Source: JBDIAG01 sp047974565 (GTDB taxonomy: Bacteria > Actinomycetota > Actinomycetes > Actinomycetales > CAWJMD01). From it: 64,000 bases of DNA. The DNA lies in the NCBI GenBank assembly GCA_047974565.1, contig JBKECN010000105.1, positions 40,927-104,926 on the forward strand, in the 5' to 3' direction. Position 1 is the stretch's first letter, and each line of letters begins with the position of its first letter. Position numbers and translations under genes: made by a program. Below are positions 34,272 through 43,722 of this stretch, piece by piece. A model generated the notes under the pieces. That model saw nothing but the letters and a program-made list of their open reading frames with translations, was not told where the DNA came from and searched no databases.

Positions 34272-34337
34272 CGTTCGATGCGGGTAGCCACCTCCGGTGG
34301 TTCCCGACCTCGGATTCAGGCCGGAAAGGGGCAACTC

Positions 34338-35504
34338 ATGGTGTCGGTGGGAATTGTCGGGATGGGCCAGATGGGAGGGGCCGCGCTGGGCATCCTGCTG
34401 GCGCAGCTGCCTGAGGCCCGGTTCGTCGCGATGGACCGCTCTCGCGAAGCCGTACAACGCGCTCAGGCGGTCGATCCTGCGCGCATTCGTGGGGAAGTGG
34501 TCGATGCGACCTCGGACTCGGTCGACCTGAACGGCTTGGACTTGGTGCTCAACATGTCCGGGCCCTTCTTCGCCGGCTCCGACAGCCTGGCCCACGCCGC
34601 ACTCAAGGCCGGTACGACCTACATCGACATCGGCGACGACCTCGAGGCGACCGAAACGGTGTTGGCGATGGATGCCGAGGCCAAGCGGGCCGGCGTGGCG
34701 CTCATCACCGGTGCCGGCTGGTCGCCTGGGGTATCCAATTGGTGCGCCTCACGCCTGCTCGCGGAGTTCCCGGACAGCGACGGCGTCCAGGTGGTGTGGG
34801 CCACCCACGAGCGGGACCCGGGCGGATTGGCACCCCTGCGGCACATGCTCCACATGGCGGTCACGCCGTGCCCGGTCTGGCGCAACGGCGAGTGGGTGCA
34901 GTCGCCGGGCTTCGTCCCCGAAACCGCCGGCACCTTCGCCTTCCCCGAGCCCCTCGGCGTCATCGAGGCCTACGACACCGCCCACCCCGAGCCCAGGACG
35001 CTGGCCAGGTTCTACCCGCAGGTGCGCAACGCGAGTTGCAAGGGATCTCTGAGACCCGCCTGGGCCAATGCCGCCTTCTCGACGCTGGGCCGGATCGGGT
35101 TCGGCTACAGCGACATCGGGGTCGATGTGGCGGGCAACGAGGTCGAGCCCGCCGAGTTCCTGTGGCGGATGATGTGGGCGCGGCACCAAGCGTCGACGGC
35201 GTCCTCGGCCGGCCAGCCGCTGACCGGGCTGCTGGTGCAGGTGCTCCACGACACCCACGTGCTGGGTGCCGTGGCGCTCCTGGACGACGCGCCGATGTCC
35301 CGAGGCACCGGGCTCGGTGCGGCAATCGCCGCGCTCGCCGCCCTGCGTGAGCGGCCGCCCGCCGGGGCCTGGGGGCCGGAGATCCTCCCGTGGCAGTTCG
35401 CCCTCGCCGAGTTCGAACGGATCGGACGCTCGATGGGGGGCTTCGGGCCGGGCATTAGGGTCCTCGGCGAGCCCGCACTGACGTCCGTGCAGACCGGTGT
35501 GTGA
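34338..35504 (+). CDS. Saccharopine dehydrogenase-like NAD(P)-binding protein
   Basis: 388 residues. The N-terminal Rossmann motif is VGIVGMGQMGGAALG and DLVLNMSGPFFAGSD matches the saccharopine dehydrogenase NADP-binding family (YMR226/Lys9-like folds). GAGWSPGVSNW follows. Members are oxidoreductases of varied substrates, so the reaction cannot be deduced. It is the first gene of the operon. ATG at 34338 with AAAGGGG 7 nt upstream; its stop lies 10 nt before the next start. Confidence 0.75.
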   Translation: MVSVGIVGMGQMGGAALGILLAQLPEARFVAMDRSREAVQRAQAVDPARIRGEVVDATSDSVDLNGLDLVLNMSGPFFAGSDSLAHAALKAGTTYIDIGDDLEATETVLAMDAEAKRAGVALITGAGWSPGVSNWCASRLLAEFPDSDGVQVVWATHERDPGGLAPLRHMLHMAVTPCPVWRNGEWVQSPGFVPETAGTFAFPEPLGVIEAYDTAHPEPRTLARFYPQVRNASCKGSLRPAWANAAFSTLGRIGFGYSDIGVDVAGNEVEPAEFLWRMMWARHQASTASSAGQPLTGLLVQVLHDTHVLGAVALLDDAPMSRGTGLGAAIAALAALRERPPAGAWGPEILPWQFALAEFERIGRSMGGFGPGIRVLGEPALTSVQTGV

Positions 35505-35514
35505 GGGGCGTGCG

Positions 35515-37110
35515 GTGAGCCGGGCGTGGGACACCGAGCGGATGAGCCTTGCCCCGGCCGTCGCGGGCTGGGCCGCCACGCGTCCCGGCGCCATCGCCCT
35601 GCGGTGCGGCCCACAGAGCCTGACCTGGGCCGAACTCGACCAGGCGATGACCGACTTCGTCGCGATATTGCGTGAGCGAGGGATCGCAGCGGGAGATCGG
35701 GTGGTGCTGCTGGGCGAGAACAGCGTGCCCTGGGTTGTCGCCTTCCTGGGGTGCCTGCGCGCCCAGGCAGTCGTCGTGCCGATGAACACCCGGCTCGCCG
35801 CGACGCAGATGGCTCGCCAGATCGCCAAGGTCCAGGCCACGCTCGTGCTGCACGACGCCTGCGTGCGCCTGGACGAGATCGACCTGGCTGGTGCGCAGAG
35901 CCTGGAACTGCCGGTGCCAGTGTCAGTGCCCTTGCCGGTGCCGCGCAGCCCGCAGGAACCTGCGTTGTCGAGCCCAGCGATCGAGGAGGTGGCCTCCCCC
36001 GAGGCTCCCGCGCTCATCAGCTTCAGCTCCGGGACGACCGGGACCCCCAAGGGTGCCGTCATCAGCGGGGCCGCACTGGGCGAACTGGCGCACTCCTTCG
36101 CCGACTACTTCGGAACCGGACCGCACGACAGCACCCTGATCGTCGTCCCGATCTTCCACAACACCGGATTCGCGGATCAGTTGGCGCACCTGGTGGTGGC
36201 CGGTGGGACGACGAACCTGCTGCCCCGCTACCGGACCGAAGAAGCAGCTGCGGAGCTGATCGCGCATCCGGTGACCTTCCTGGCCGCGGTGCCCAGCATT
36301 CTGCGGATGCTCATGCTGCATGAGGATGCCGAGGCGATCTTCGGCGGAGTCCGCACGATCATGTACGGCGGCAGCCCGATGCCGGAGGCCTGGGTGCACG
36401 AACTCCAGCGTCGCTGGCCCCACCTGGCCCTCGTGCACGGGTACGGCCTGAGTGAGTTCACCTCGGTGTGCACGTTCCTGCCCAGTGGGCTCGCTGCCAC
36501 CAAGGCAGAGTCCGTGGGGCGGCCGTTGCCCGGTGTCGACCTGCGCCTCGTCGACGAGACCGGAGGCGATGTCGAGCCCGGCGGATTGGGCGAGGTCTGG
36601 CTGGCCGGGCCGACCCGCATGATCGGGTACTGGGATGAACCGGGCCTGACCGCGGCGCGGTTCGCCGGACGGTGGCTACGCACCGGTGATCTCGGTCGGG
36701 TCGACGCGGACGGCTTGTTGTGGCTGCACGGCCGCGCGGACGAGGTCATCAATCGTGGCGGCGAGAAGATCATGCCGACCTATGTCGAGTCGCAGATCGT
36801 CCGCCAGGACCCGGTCGCGGCCGCCTGCGCCTTCGGGTACCCCGACGACGTCCTCCAAGAACGCGTCGCCGCGGCCATCGAACTGCGCCCCGGCGCCGTC
36901 CTCGATGAGCAGGAACTCGCCCGGGCCCTTCGCGCCCGGCTGCCCGACTACGCGATTCCCGATCGCTGGATGGTCTACGACGCCCTCCCGGTGAATGCAT
37001 CGGGAAAGTTCGATCGCAAGGTCCTGCGGGCGGACCTGATGGCGACACCTCGTCCCACACCTCCAGACCACCACCCGAACCCGGCTGCCATCACCCAACA
37101 GGAGGCATGA
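35515..37110 (+). CDS. AMP-forming acyl-CoA synthetase
   Basis: 531 residues of the ANL superfamily: it adenylates a carboxylic acid and transfers it to CoA. Phosphate-binding loop SFSSGTTGTPKGAV (about 169-182), YGLSEFTSV (about 316), TGDLGRVDADGLLWLHGRADE (about 388) and the catalytic lysine context PVNASGKFDRK near the C-terminus are intact. The substrate is unknown, though the surrounding genes suggest a short-chain hydroxy- or oxo-acid. GTG at 35515 with GAGGGG 6 nt upstream. Confidence 0.92.
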   Translation: MSRAWDTERMSLAPAVAGWAATRPGAIALRCGPQSLTWAELDQAMTDFVAILRERGIAAGDRVVLLGENSVPWVVAFLGCLRAQAVVVPMNTRLAATQMARQIAKVQATLVLHDACVRLDEIDLAGAQSLELPVPVSVPLPVPRSPQEPALSSPAIEEVASPEAPALISFSSGTTGTPKGAVISGAALGELAHSFADYFGTGPHDSTLIVVPIFHNTGFADQLAHLVVAGGTTNLLPRYRTEEAAAELIAHPVTFLAAVPSILRMLMLHEDAEAIFGGVRTIMYGGSPMPEAWVHELQRRWPHLALVHGYGLSEFTSVCTFLPSGLAATKAESVGRPLPGVDLRLVDETGGDVEPGGLGEVWLAGPTRMIGYWDEPGLTAARFAGRWLRTGDLGRVDADGLLWLHGRADEVINRGGEKIMPTYVESQIVRQDPVAAACAFGYPDDVLQERVAAAIELRPGAVLDEQELARALRARLPDYAIPDRWMVYDALPVNASGKFDRKVLRADLMATPRPTPPDHHPNPAAITQQEA

Positions 37111-37111
37111 C

Positions 37112-38467
37112 ATGAGCACGCCCAGATACGCCGTGGTCGACCCGGCCACCGGCAACCTCGTGCGGGAGTACCCGAGCGCGACGAAGCAGTCGGTCGATGC
37201 TGCCATCGCTGCCGCTGCCAGCGCCTACCAGGGTTGGTCCCACACCAGCACCGTCGACCACCGAGCCGATCTGCTGGGCGGAGTCGCCCGGCTGCACAAC
37301 GAGCGGGCCACCGAACTCGCCGAGATCATCCACCGGGAGATGGGCAAGCCGCTCGACCAGGCCATCGGCGAAGTCGAGTTCAGCGCCTCGATCTACGGGT
37401 ACTACGCCGAACACGCGAGCAACTTCCTGGCCGACGAACCGATCGGCCTGCTCGAGGGTGAGGGAAGTGCCATCATCCGCCGTCAGCCGGTCGGCGTGCT
37501 GCTCGGGATCATGCCGTGGAACTTCCCGTACTACCAGGTCGCCCGGTTCGTGGCCCCCAATCTCGCGCTCGGCAACACCATCGTGCTCAAGCACGCGCCG
37601 CAGTGTCCGGAGTCGGCCGCCGCACTGGAGCGGATCTTCCTCGATGCCGGGTACCCGCAGGGGTGCTACGTCAACGTCTACGCCACCAACGAACAGGTCG
37701 CGCACGCCATCGCGGACCCCCGCGTGCAGGGAGTGTCCTTCACCGGGTCCGAGCGGGCGGGTGCCCAGATCGCCGAACTGGCCGGGCGAAACCTCAAGAA
37801 GGTGGTGCTCGAGCTGGGCGGCTCGGACCCCTTCGTTGTGTTGTCCACCGCCGACCTGCCGGCCACCGTCCGCGCCGCAGTCGATGCCCGGTTTGAGAAC
37901 ACCGGGCAGGCCTGCAACGCCGCGAAGCGATTCATCGTCGCCGAGGAACTCTACGAGGACTTCGTGGCGGAGTTCGCCGAGCAGCTGCTGGCCCGGGCCG
38001 ACGGACTCGCGCCGCTGTCCAGCACCGCCGCCGCCCAGCGGTTGGAGGAGCAGGTTCAGCGGGCGGTGGACGCCGGCGCGAGCCTGGTCTGCCAGGGCAC
38101 ACGCCAGGGCGCGACCTTCCCGCCCGCGGTACTGACCGACCTGGACCCGGACTCCGCAGCGGCCGCCGAGGAGCTCTTCGGCCCGGTGGCGGTGGTGTAT
38201 CGAGCCGCGTCCGAGCACGAGGCGGTGGAGCTGGCGAACAGCACCCCCTACGGCCTGGGTTCCTATGTCTTCAGCACCGACTCCCAGCAGGCGATGCGGG
38301 TTGCCGACCAGATCGAGGCGGGCATGGTCTTCGTCAACGGCGTCGGCCTGGAGAGCGCGGAGTTGCCATTCGGCGGCATCAAGCGCTCCGGATTCGGGCG
38401 TGAACTCGGCCGGCTGGGGATCGAGGAGTTCGCCAACAAGAAGCTGATCCGCACCGCCCTGACCTGA
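37112..38467 (+). CDS. NAD(P)-dependent aldehyde dehydrogenase
   Basis: 451 residues. It oxidises an aldehyde to the acid. MPWNFPYYQVARFVAPNLALGN, the catalytic Glu in LELGGSDPF (about 231) and the catalytic Cys in FENTGQACNAAKRF (about 267) are intact. The closest type by eye is the succinate-semialdehyde dehydrogenase group. It starts 1 nt after the synthetase stop codon and precedes an alcohol dehydrogenase, so an alcohol-aldehyde-acid sequence is probable. Confidence 0.92.
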   Translation: MSTPRYAVVDPATGNLVREYPSATKQSVDAAIAAAASAYQGWSHTSTVDHRADLLGGVARLHNERATELAEIIHREMGKPLDQAIGEVEFSASIYGYYAEHASNFLADEPIGLLEGEGSAIIRRQPVGVLLGIMPWNFPYYQVARFVAPNLALGNTIVLKHAPQCPESAAALERIFLDAGYPQGCYVNVYATNEQVAHAIADPRVQGVSFTGSERAGAQIAELAGRNLKKVVLELGGSDPFVVLSTADLPATVRAAVDARFENTGQACNAAKRFIVAEELYEDFVAEFAEQLLARADGLAPLSSTAAAQRLEEQVQRAVDAGASLVCQGTRQGATFPPAVLTDLDPDSAAAAEELFGPVAVVYRAASEHEAVELANSTPYGLGSYVFSTDSQQAMRVADQIEAGMVFVNGVGLESAELPFGGIKRSGFGRELGRLGIEEFANKKLIRTALT

Positions 38468-38520
38468 GCCCGGGTCGCCAAGAACTTCACCGAAACCCCC
38501 ACCAGGAGAAAGGCACCCCC

Positions 38521-39636
38521 ATGACCATCGAATTCAACGCCGCCATCTTCCGGGCACCCGATGCCCCGCTCACCGTGGAGCAGGTGCGGCTCCCCTCGAC
38601 CCCACCACCGGGCGACGTCCTCGTCCGCCTCAAAGCCAGCGGAGTGTGCCACAGCGACCTGCACGTGGTGGTGGGCGAATGGGAGGCCCCCGCGCCGATG
38701 ATCCTCGGCCATGAAGGTGCCGGGATCGTCGAAAGCGTCGGCGACGGCGTCACGAACCTGTCGGCGGGCGACCATGTCGTGCTCTCCTGGACCCCCTCGT
38801 GTCGCAAGTGTCGCTACTGCATCACCGGCCGGCCGGTTCTGTGCGACCTGGTCAGCCAACACTCGGCCAACCACCTGTCCTTCGACGGCCGTACGCGGGT
38901 GAGCGCACCGGACGGCGGCGAGATCTACAGCTTCGCGGGCCTGGGAACCTTCGGCGAATACACGATGGTGCCCGAGTCGGCCGCCATCGCGGTCCGCGAC
39001 GACGCGCCGTTCGCGCAATCGGCCCTGGTCGGCTGCGCTGTCACGACCGGAGTCGGCGCGGCCGTCAATACCGCTCAGGTGCGCCCCAGCGAGAGCGTGC
39101 TGGTGATCGGCTGCGGTGGTGTGGGGTTGAACGCGATCCAGGGCGCTCGCCTGGTCGGGGCCCGTCAGATCATCGCCGCCGACATCTCGGACGACAAACT
39201 CAAGCAGGCACGTGTCTTCGGAGCCACCGAGGTGATCAACACGGCGTCGCAGGACCTGTCCGAACGCGTGCTCGCCCTCACCGCGGGGCGAGGAGTCGAG
39301 GTGGCCATCGAGGCCATCGGCCTGCCACGCACGATCGAAGCGGCCTACGGGGTGCTTGCTCGGGGCGGTCGGGCCGTGGTCGCGGGCCAGGTCCCCGACG
39401 GCCTGAGGATCTCCATCGACCCGTTCGTCATGTCAGATTCCGAGCTTTCGCTGATCGGTTCGAACTACGGCTCGAGTCGGCCGGATGTGGATTTCCCGCT
39501 GCTGGTCGAGCACTACCTGCACGGACGCATCGACCTGGACTCCCTGGTCACCCGCGTCATCGACCTGCAGGAGATCAACGACGCCTTCGAGGACATGAAG
39601 CGCGGCAACGGTATCCGTTCGGTGATCGCCTACTGA
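38521..39636 (+). CDS. Zinc-dependent alcohol dehydrogenase (MDR family)
   Basis: 371 residues. Catalytic zinc ligands are in CHSDLHV and GHEGAGIVE. The four-cysteine structural zinc loop is CRKCRYCITGRPVLC. The cofactor motif VIGCGGVGLNAIQGARLVGA followed by an acidic residue (AADI) indicates NAD. It is class III-like in length. Ribosome site AGGAGAAAGG lies 7-16 nt before the ATG. It sits between the aldehyde dehydrogenase and the transporter genes. Confidence 0.92.
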   Translation: MTIEFNAAIFRAPDAPLTVEQVRLPSTPPPGDVLVRLKASGVCHSDLHVVVGEWEAPAPMILGHEGAGIVESVGDGVTNLSAGDHVVLSWTPSCRKCRYCITGRPVLCDLVSQHSANHLSFDGRTRVSAPDGGEIYSFAGLGTFGEYTMVPESAAIAVRDDAPFAQSALVGCAVTTGVGAAVNTAQVRPSESVLVIGCGGVGLNAIQGARLVGARQIIAADISDDKLKQARVFGATEVINTASQDLSERVLALTAGRGVEVAIEAIGLPRTIEAAYGVLARGGRAVVAGQVPDGLRISIDPFVMSDSELSLIGSNYGSSRPDVDFPLLVEHYLHGRIDLDSLVTRVIDLQEINDAFEDMKRGNGIRSVIAY

Positions 39637-39715
39637 GGCGCGTCCTCAGTCAAGCCTGCCCCAGGCCCCGCTCGGGCCGTCTGCCCGGAACAAGACCAAT
39701 CTCATGGAGGAAACC

Positions 39716-39889
39716 ATGGACGCCACCCAGTCATCCCTGGCGCACGAACTCGATCGCCGCCTGGCCCTGATCGCCCAGGAGTGGCACACCCACCCCGTTC
39801 CACCGCTTCAGCGGGCCGACCTCCTCGCGCTCGCGGCGATCGTCGTGGTGGCCGTGCTGCTCGCCCTGATAGTCGGAGTGTCACGATGA
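39716..39889 (+). CDS. 57-aa membrane peptide coupled to the transporter
   Basis: 57 residues: a cytoplasmic amphipathic N-terminus (HELDRRLALIAQEWHTHPVPP) and one transmembrane helix (LLALAAIVVVAVLLALIVGV). The ATG at 39716 follows a GGAGG by about 5 nt. Its stop overlaps the NCS1 transporter start (ATGA). Tight coupling and size suggest an accessory subunit of the permease, analogous to small subunits of solute:sodium symporters. No named family is recognised. Confidence 0.65.
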   Translation: MDATQSSLAHELDRRLALIAQEWHTHPVPPLQRADLLALAAIVVVAVLLALIVGVSR

Positions 39890-41385
39890 GCGCCCACGAG
39901 GACGTCAGCCGCGAGGCGACCTTCGGTTCCCTCCCGGTCACCCGCCAGGAACGGGTCTGGAACTTCGCCGACTTCACCTGGGTGAATGTCGGCCTCGCCA
40001 TCGCCACCTGGGCCTTCGTCGGCGGCGGAGCCACGGCACTGCTGGTCGGATTCCGGGACGGGATCCTGGCCATGCTGGTCGGCAATGCGATCGGCGTGGT
40101 CATCATGCTGCTGGCCAGTGTCGTGTCCAGCCAACGGTACGGCGTCGAGCAGTACACCATCCTGCGCAGCGTCTTCGGCTTGCGCGGGGTTGCCGTGATG
40201 GTCTTCACCGTCGTGCTGTTCACCGAGGTCGGGTGGTCCTCACTGCTCAGCGTGATGTTCGGACGAGCGGTGACCCAGGTCTCGAACGAATCCTTCGGCA
40301 CCGACATCGCCCCGCACAGCTTCCCCGTGACCCTGCTGGCGCTGCTTGCCATCGTGCTCGCCTGGGCGCTGCTGGCCAAGGGCCCGCTGACGATCCGGTT
40401 CTTCAACCGCTTCGTGGCCCCGGGCCTGGCACTGCTGACCGTGGGGATGTTCGGGATGCTGTTCCTGGAGACCAGTTGGCCCGAACTGCTGGCCGCGGCC
40501 CCGCTGGCCCCGTTCGACGACTCCCGGCTCAACTTCGTCGTCGCGGTGGAGTTGAACCTCGCGGTGGGGTTCTCCTGGTGGCCGGTGATGGGAAGCCTGG
40601 CCCGGCTGACGACAAGCCCGCGCGCAGCCCTGTGGCCGGCCTTCATCGGACTCTTCGTGGCGACCGTGGTCGCCCAGATCGTCGGGATGGCTGCCGCCCT
40701 CACCCTCGGGGACTCGGATCCGACCGTGTGGATGGTTCCGCTGGGGGGAGCCGGGTTGGGTGTGCTGGCGCTGCTGTTCATCGCCTTCGCCAACCTCACC
40801 AGCCTGGCGTCCATCGCCTACTCCACCTGTCTGGCCATCCGGCAGGCCGGAGGCAACCTGCTGGTCAACGTTCGGTGGGAGATCCTGTGCGCCGCGTTCT
40901 TCGTGCTGCCGGCGATCCTGGCCTTCTTCCCCTGGCTGCTGTATGACCAGTTCCTGCTCATCGCCACGTGGACCGGGGCCTTCCTGTCCGCAATCTGCGG
41001 CACGGTCGTGGCGGACTACTTCTTCCTGCGCCGCCAGCACCTCGACCTACGCGGCATCTACAGCCCCGGCGCGCAGAGTCCCTATCACTTCACCGCGGGT
41101 TTCAATGTCGCCGCGATCGTCTCGACCGGGCTCGGGGCCGCCACCTACGTGTTCCTCTACAACCCGCAGACCCTGCAGACCCATGAGGCGTTTACCTGGC
41201 TGACCGCCTCGATTCCTGCCGTGGTGGTCGCCGGCCTCACCCACGTCGTCCTCACGCTGGCCACGTACCGGCGGGTCGGGCGTGGTGGCTACGACCAGGC
41301 GCCAGGTGCTGAGGGTGCGCGGCCGGGGGCACCGCAGGAGGCCTCGAAGGGTCAGCGCTTCGAGGCAGGTGCCGGTCATGCGTGA
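39886..41385 (+). CDS. NCS1-family cation symporter (nucleobase:cation symporter-1-like)
   Basis: 499 residues with about 12 membrane helices. The N-terminal ERVWNFADFTWVNVGLAIATW block and GGGATALLVGFRDG are NCS1-like. The family imports nucleobases, hydantoins, vitamins and related compounds with H+ or Na+. The substrate here is presumably the compound the operon degrades. The start overlaps the 57-aa peptide stop, and the stop overlaps the next start by 8 nt. Confidence 0.85.
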   Translation: MSAHEDVSREATFGSLPVTRQERVWNFADFTWVNVGLAIATWAFVGGGATALLVGFRDGILAMLVGNAIGVVIMLLASVVSSQRYGVEQYTILRSVFGLRGVAVMVFTVVLFTEVGWSSLLSVMFGRAVTQVSNESFGTDIAPHSFPVTLLALLAIVLAWALLAKGPLTIRFFNRFVAPGLALLTVGMFGMLFLETSWPELLAAAPLAPFDDSRLNFVVAVELNLAVGFSWWPVMGSLARLTTSPRAALWPAFIGLFVATVVAQIVGMAAALTLGDSDPTVWMVPLGGAGLGVLALLFIAFANLTSLASIAYSTCLAIRQAGGNLLVNVRWEILCAAFFVLPAILAFFPWLLYDQFLLIATWTGAFLSAICGTVVADYFFLRRQHLDLRGIYSPGAQSPYHFTAGFNVAAIVSTGLGAATYVFLYNPQTLQTHEAFTWLTASIPAVVVAGLTHVVLTLATYRRVGRGGYDQAPGAEGARPGAPQEASKGQRFEAGAGHA

Positions 41386-42586
41386 ACATCCCACCGGCCT
41401 GGTCGCCGCCGGCCCCGCCGATCTGACCACTCGCATGCGGGAGTTCATCGCCGACGAGGTGCTCGCGGTCGATGACGAGTACGACGGCGACATCGAGGCG
41501 GCCGGCGGCGAGGCGACGCGTGTGCGTCTGCAGGGCCTGGCCCGAGAGCGCGGCCTGCTGACCCCGCATGGACCGGTGGAGTACGGCGGGCTCGGGCTCG
41601 GCCTGGTCGATCGGTTCGACGTCTTCGAGGCTGCCGGCTATTCGCTGTTCGGCCCGATGGCGATCAACGCGAACGCTCCCGATGAGGGGAACGCACACCT
41701 GCTGGACCACATTGCGAGCCCGACGCAGCGGGAGCGCTACCTGGCCCCGCTGGTTCGCGGCATCCACCGCTCGGCTTTCGCGATGACCGAGCCTTCACCC
41801 GGTGCGGGATCGGACCCGGCCATGTTGCGCACCACCGGGCGCAAGGTCGACGGGGGGTGGCTGATCGACGGGGTCAAACGGTTCATCACCGGTGCGGACG
41901 GGGCCGGGTTCTTCATCATCATGGCCCGCACGAGTGGTGAGCCCGGCTCGGCGGGCGGCGCGACGATGTTCCTCGCCGAGGCGAGTTCGCCGGGGATAGA
42001 GGTGCTGCGGCACGTCGAGACGGTCGACAAGAGCATGCTCGGCGGACACTGCGAGGTGCGATTCACCCGAGTCTTCGTCAGCGACGACGATGTCCTTGGT
42101 GGTGTCGACGAGGGCATGCGGTACGCCCAGGTGCGGCTCGGGCCGGCCCGGATGACGCACGTGATGCGCTGGATGGGCGCCGCACGGCGGGCGCACGAGG
42201 TCGCCCTGCGCTACGTCAGCGAGCGTGCGGCCTTCGGCTCGCGTCTGAGCGAGCAGGGCATGATCCACGAGAAGATCGCCGACAGCGAGATCGACCTGGC
42301 GGCCACGCGTGCCCTGGCGCTCCAGGCGTGCCACCTGCTCGACGAGGGCCAACGGGCCTCGACGCAGACCTCGATCGCCAAGACCTTCGCCGCCGAGGCG
42401 CTGTATCGGGTCGTCGACCGTGCCGTGCAGATGTGCGGCGGTCTCGGGGTCTCCCGCGACCTGCCAGTGGCCAAGATCGCCCGCGAGATCCGCCCGTTCC
42501 GCATCTACGACGGCCCGTCCGAAGTGCACCGATGGTCCATTGCACGCAGAGCGTTGCGTGCCGTTGAAGGAGTGATGACACCGTGA
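41378..42586 (+). CDS. Acyl-CoA dehydrogenase (ACAD10/11-like)
   Basis: 402 residues. The FAD-binding pattern AFAMTEPSPGAGSDPAMLRT (about 126) and the C-terminal GGLGVSRDLPVAKIAREIRPFRIYDGPSEVHRWSIAR match the ACAD10/11 type. The start ATG 41378 overlaps the transporter stop. The next gene is an APH-fold kinase, which in ACAD10/11 is fused to the dehydrogenase. Together they could phosphorylate a 4-hydroxyacyl-CoA and eliminate phosphate. Ordinary alpha,beta-dehydrogenation remains possible. Confidence 0.88.
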   Translation: MREHPTGLVAAGPADLTTRMREFIADEVLAVDDEYDGDIEAAGGEATRVRLQGLARERGLLTPHGPVEYGGLGLGLVDRFDVFEAAGYSLFGPMAINANAPDEGNAHLLDHIASPTQRERYLAPLVRGIHRSAFAMTEPSPGAGSDPAMLRTTGRKVDGGWLIDGVKRFITGADGAGFFIIMARTSGEPGSAGGATMFLAEASSPGIEVLRHVETVDKSMLGGHCEVRFTRVFVSDDDVLGGVDEGMRYAQVRLGPARMTHVMRWMGAARRAHEVALRYVSERAAFGSRLSEQGMIHEKIADSEIDLAATRALALQACHLLDEGQRASTQTSIAKTFAAEALYRVVDRAVQMCGGLGVSRDLPVAKIAREIRPFRIYDGPSEVHRWSIARRALRAVEGVMTP

Positions 42587-43722
42587 TCAGCAGAACCGGC
42601 GACTCCAGCCCGGTGAGGGTGAATCCGGCTGCCGCGAGTCCGGCAGCCTCAAGTCAGGCAGCCTCGAATCCGGCAGCCTCGAATCCGATCGACTCGAACC
42701 TCACCGAGTCCGAACTGAGCCGACTGGGCGCGGCGCTGCGGGAGAACGGGACGGTGCCCGCCGGGCCGTTGCACGCCACCCTGATCGCCGGTGGACGCTC
42801 CAACCTGACCTACCGGGTCAGCGACGGCGCCTCGACCTGGGTGCTGCGCACACCGCCGCGGGTCGGACGCACACCCTCTGCCCATGACGTGGCCCGGGAG
42901 TTCACCGTCACCTCGGCCCTGGTCGGCACCAGCGTGCCCGTCGCTCGTCCGGTCCTGCTGGTGGATGACGAATCGGTGCTCGGCGTGCCCGGCGCGATGG
43001 TGGAGTACGTGCCCGCGCGGTCCCTGCGCTGGGCCAGTGACCTCGACGGCCTCAGCGATCAGGACCTCGACGAGCTGGTCACCCGCTTGCTGGGCGTGCT
43101 GGCAGCCTTGCACGACGTGGACCACATCAGCGTCGGCCTGGAGCGGTTCGGCCGTCCAGATGGGTATGCGGAGCGTCAACTGCGGCGCTGGTCCGGGCAG
43201 TGGGAACTGGTCGGCACACCCGAACTGGCCTCGACCGGCGAAGGCCTGGCCGAGCGACTCCGCGCCCACCTGCCGGACCGGCAGCAGCACGTCGCGATCG
43301 TGCATGGCGACTTTCGCCTGGACAACACGATGGTCTGGGTCGACCCAGCGACCAGGCCGGAGATCGCCGCGGTCGTCGACTGGGAACTGTCCACGATCGG
43401 CGACCCGGTGGCCGACGTCGCCTTGATGTGCGCCTACCGCGACCCGGTCTTCGACCTGATCGCCGCAGGATCGAGTTCCTGGACCAGCCCCCGCCTGCCG
43501 CACGCGTCCGCGCTCGCGGACAGGTACCAGCAGGTGGGTGGGGTCCAACTGGCCGACTGGAACTTCCACCTTGCCATGGCGTACTTCAAGATCGGCGTCA
43601 TCGCCGCCGGTATCGCCCATCGCCACCGCGCCGGAACCGGTGACGAGGGCTACGCCAGGGCGGGAGAGTCCGTCCCCCACTACTTCGAACTCGCCCACGA
43701 CGCGTTGCGGAGCCGGTCATGA
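42583..43722 (+). CDS. APH-fold phosphotransferase (ACAD10/11 N-terminal domain-like)
   Basis: 379 residues. HGDFRLDNTMVW (about 244) is the catalytic Brenner-type motif and DWELSTIGDPVADV (about 268) binds metal; both are intact. The kinase fold is that of aminoglycoside/choline phosphotransferases. A repeat-derived N-terminal segment, rich in Ala/Ser/Asn (about 14-38), precedes the domain. It overlaps the dehydrogenase stop by 4 nt (GTGA). Pairing points to 4-hydroxyacyl-CoA kinase activity (LvaA-like). Aminoglycoside resistance is unlikely in this context. Confidence 0.82.
   Translation: MISRTGDSSPVRVNPAAASPAASSQAASNPAASNPIDSNLTESELSRLGAALRENGTVPAGPLHATLIAGGRSNLTYRVSDGASTWVLRTPPRVGRTPSAHDVAREFTVTSALVGTSVPVARPVLLVDDESVLGVPGAMVEYVPARSLRWASDLDGLSDQDLDELVTRLLGVLAALHDVDHISVGLERFGRPDGYAERQLRRWSGQWELVGTPELASTGEGLAERLRAHLPDRQQHVAIVHGDFRLDNTMVWVDPATRPEIAAVVDWELSTIGDPVADVALMCAYRDPVFDLIAAGSSSWTSPRLPHASALADRYQQVGGVQLADWNFHLAMAYFKIGVIAAGIAHRHRAGTGDEGYARAGESVPHYFELAHDALRSRS

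Noticed and set aside
42583..43722. Aminoglycoside resistance gene
   Set aside because: The fold is APH-like, but the gene is translationally coupled to an acyl-CoA dehydrogenase and an SDR, which points to a metabolic kinase.
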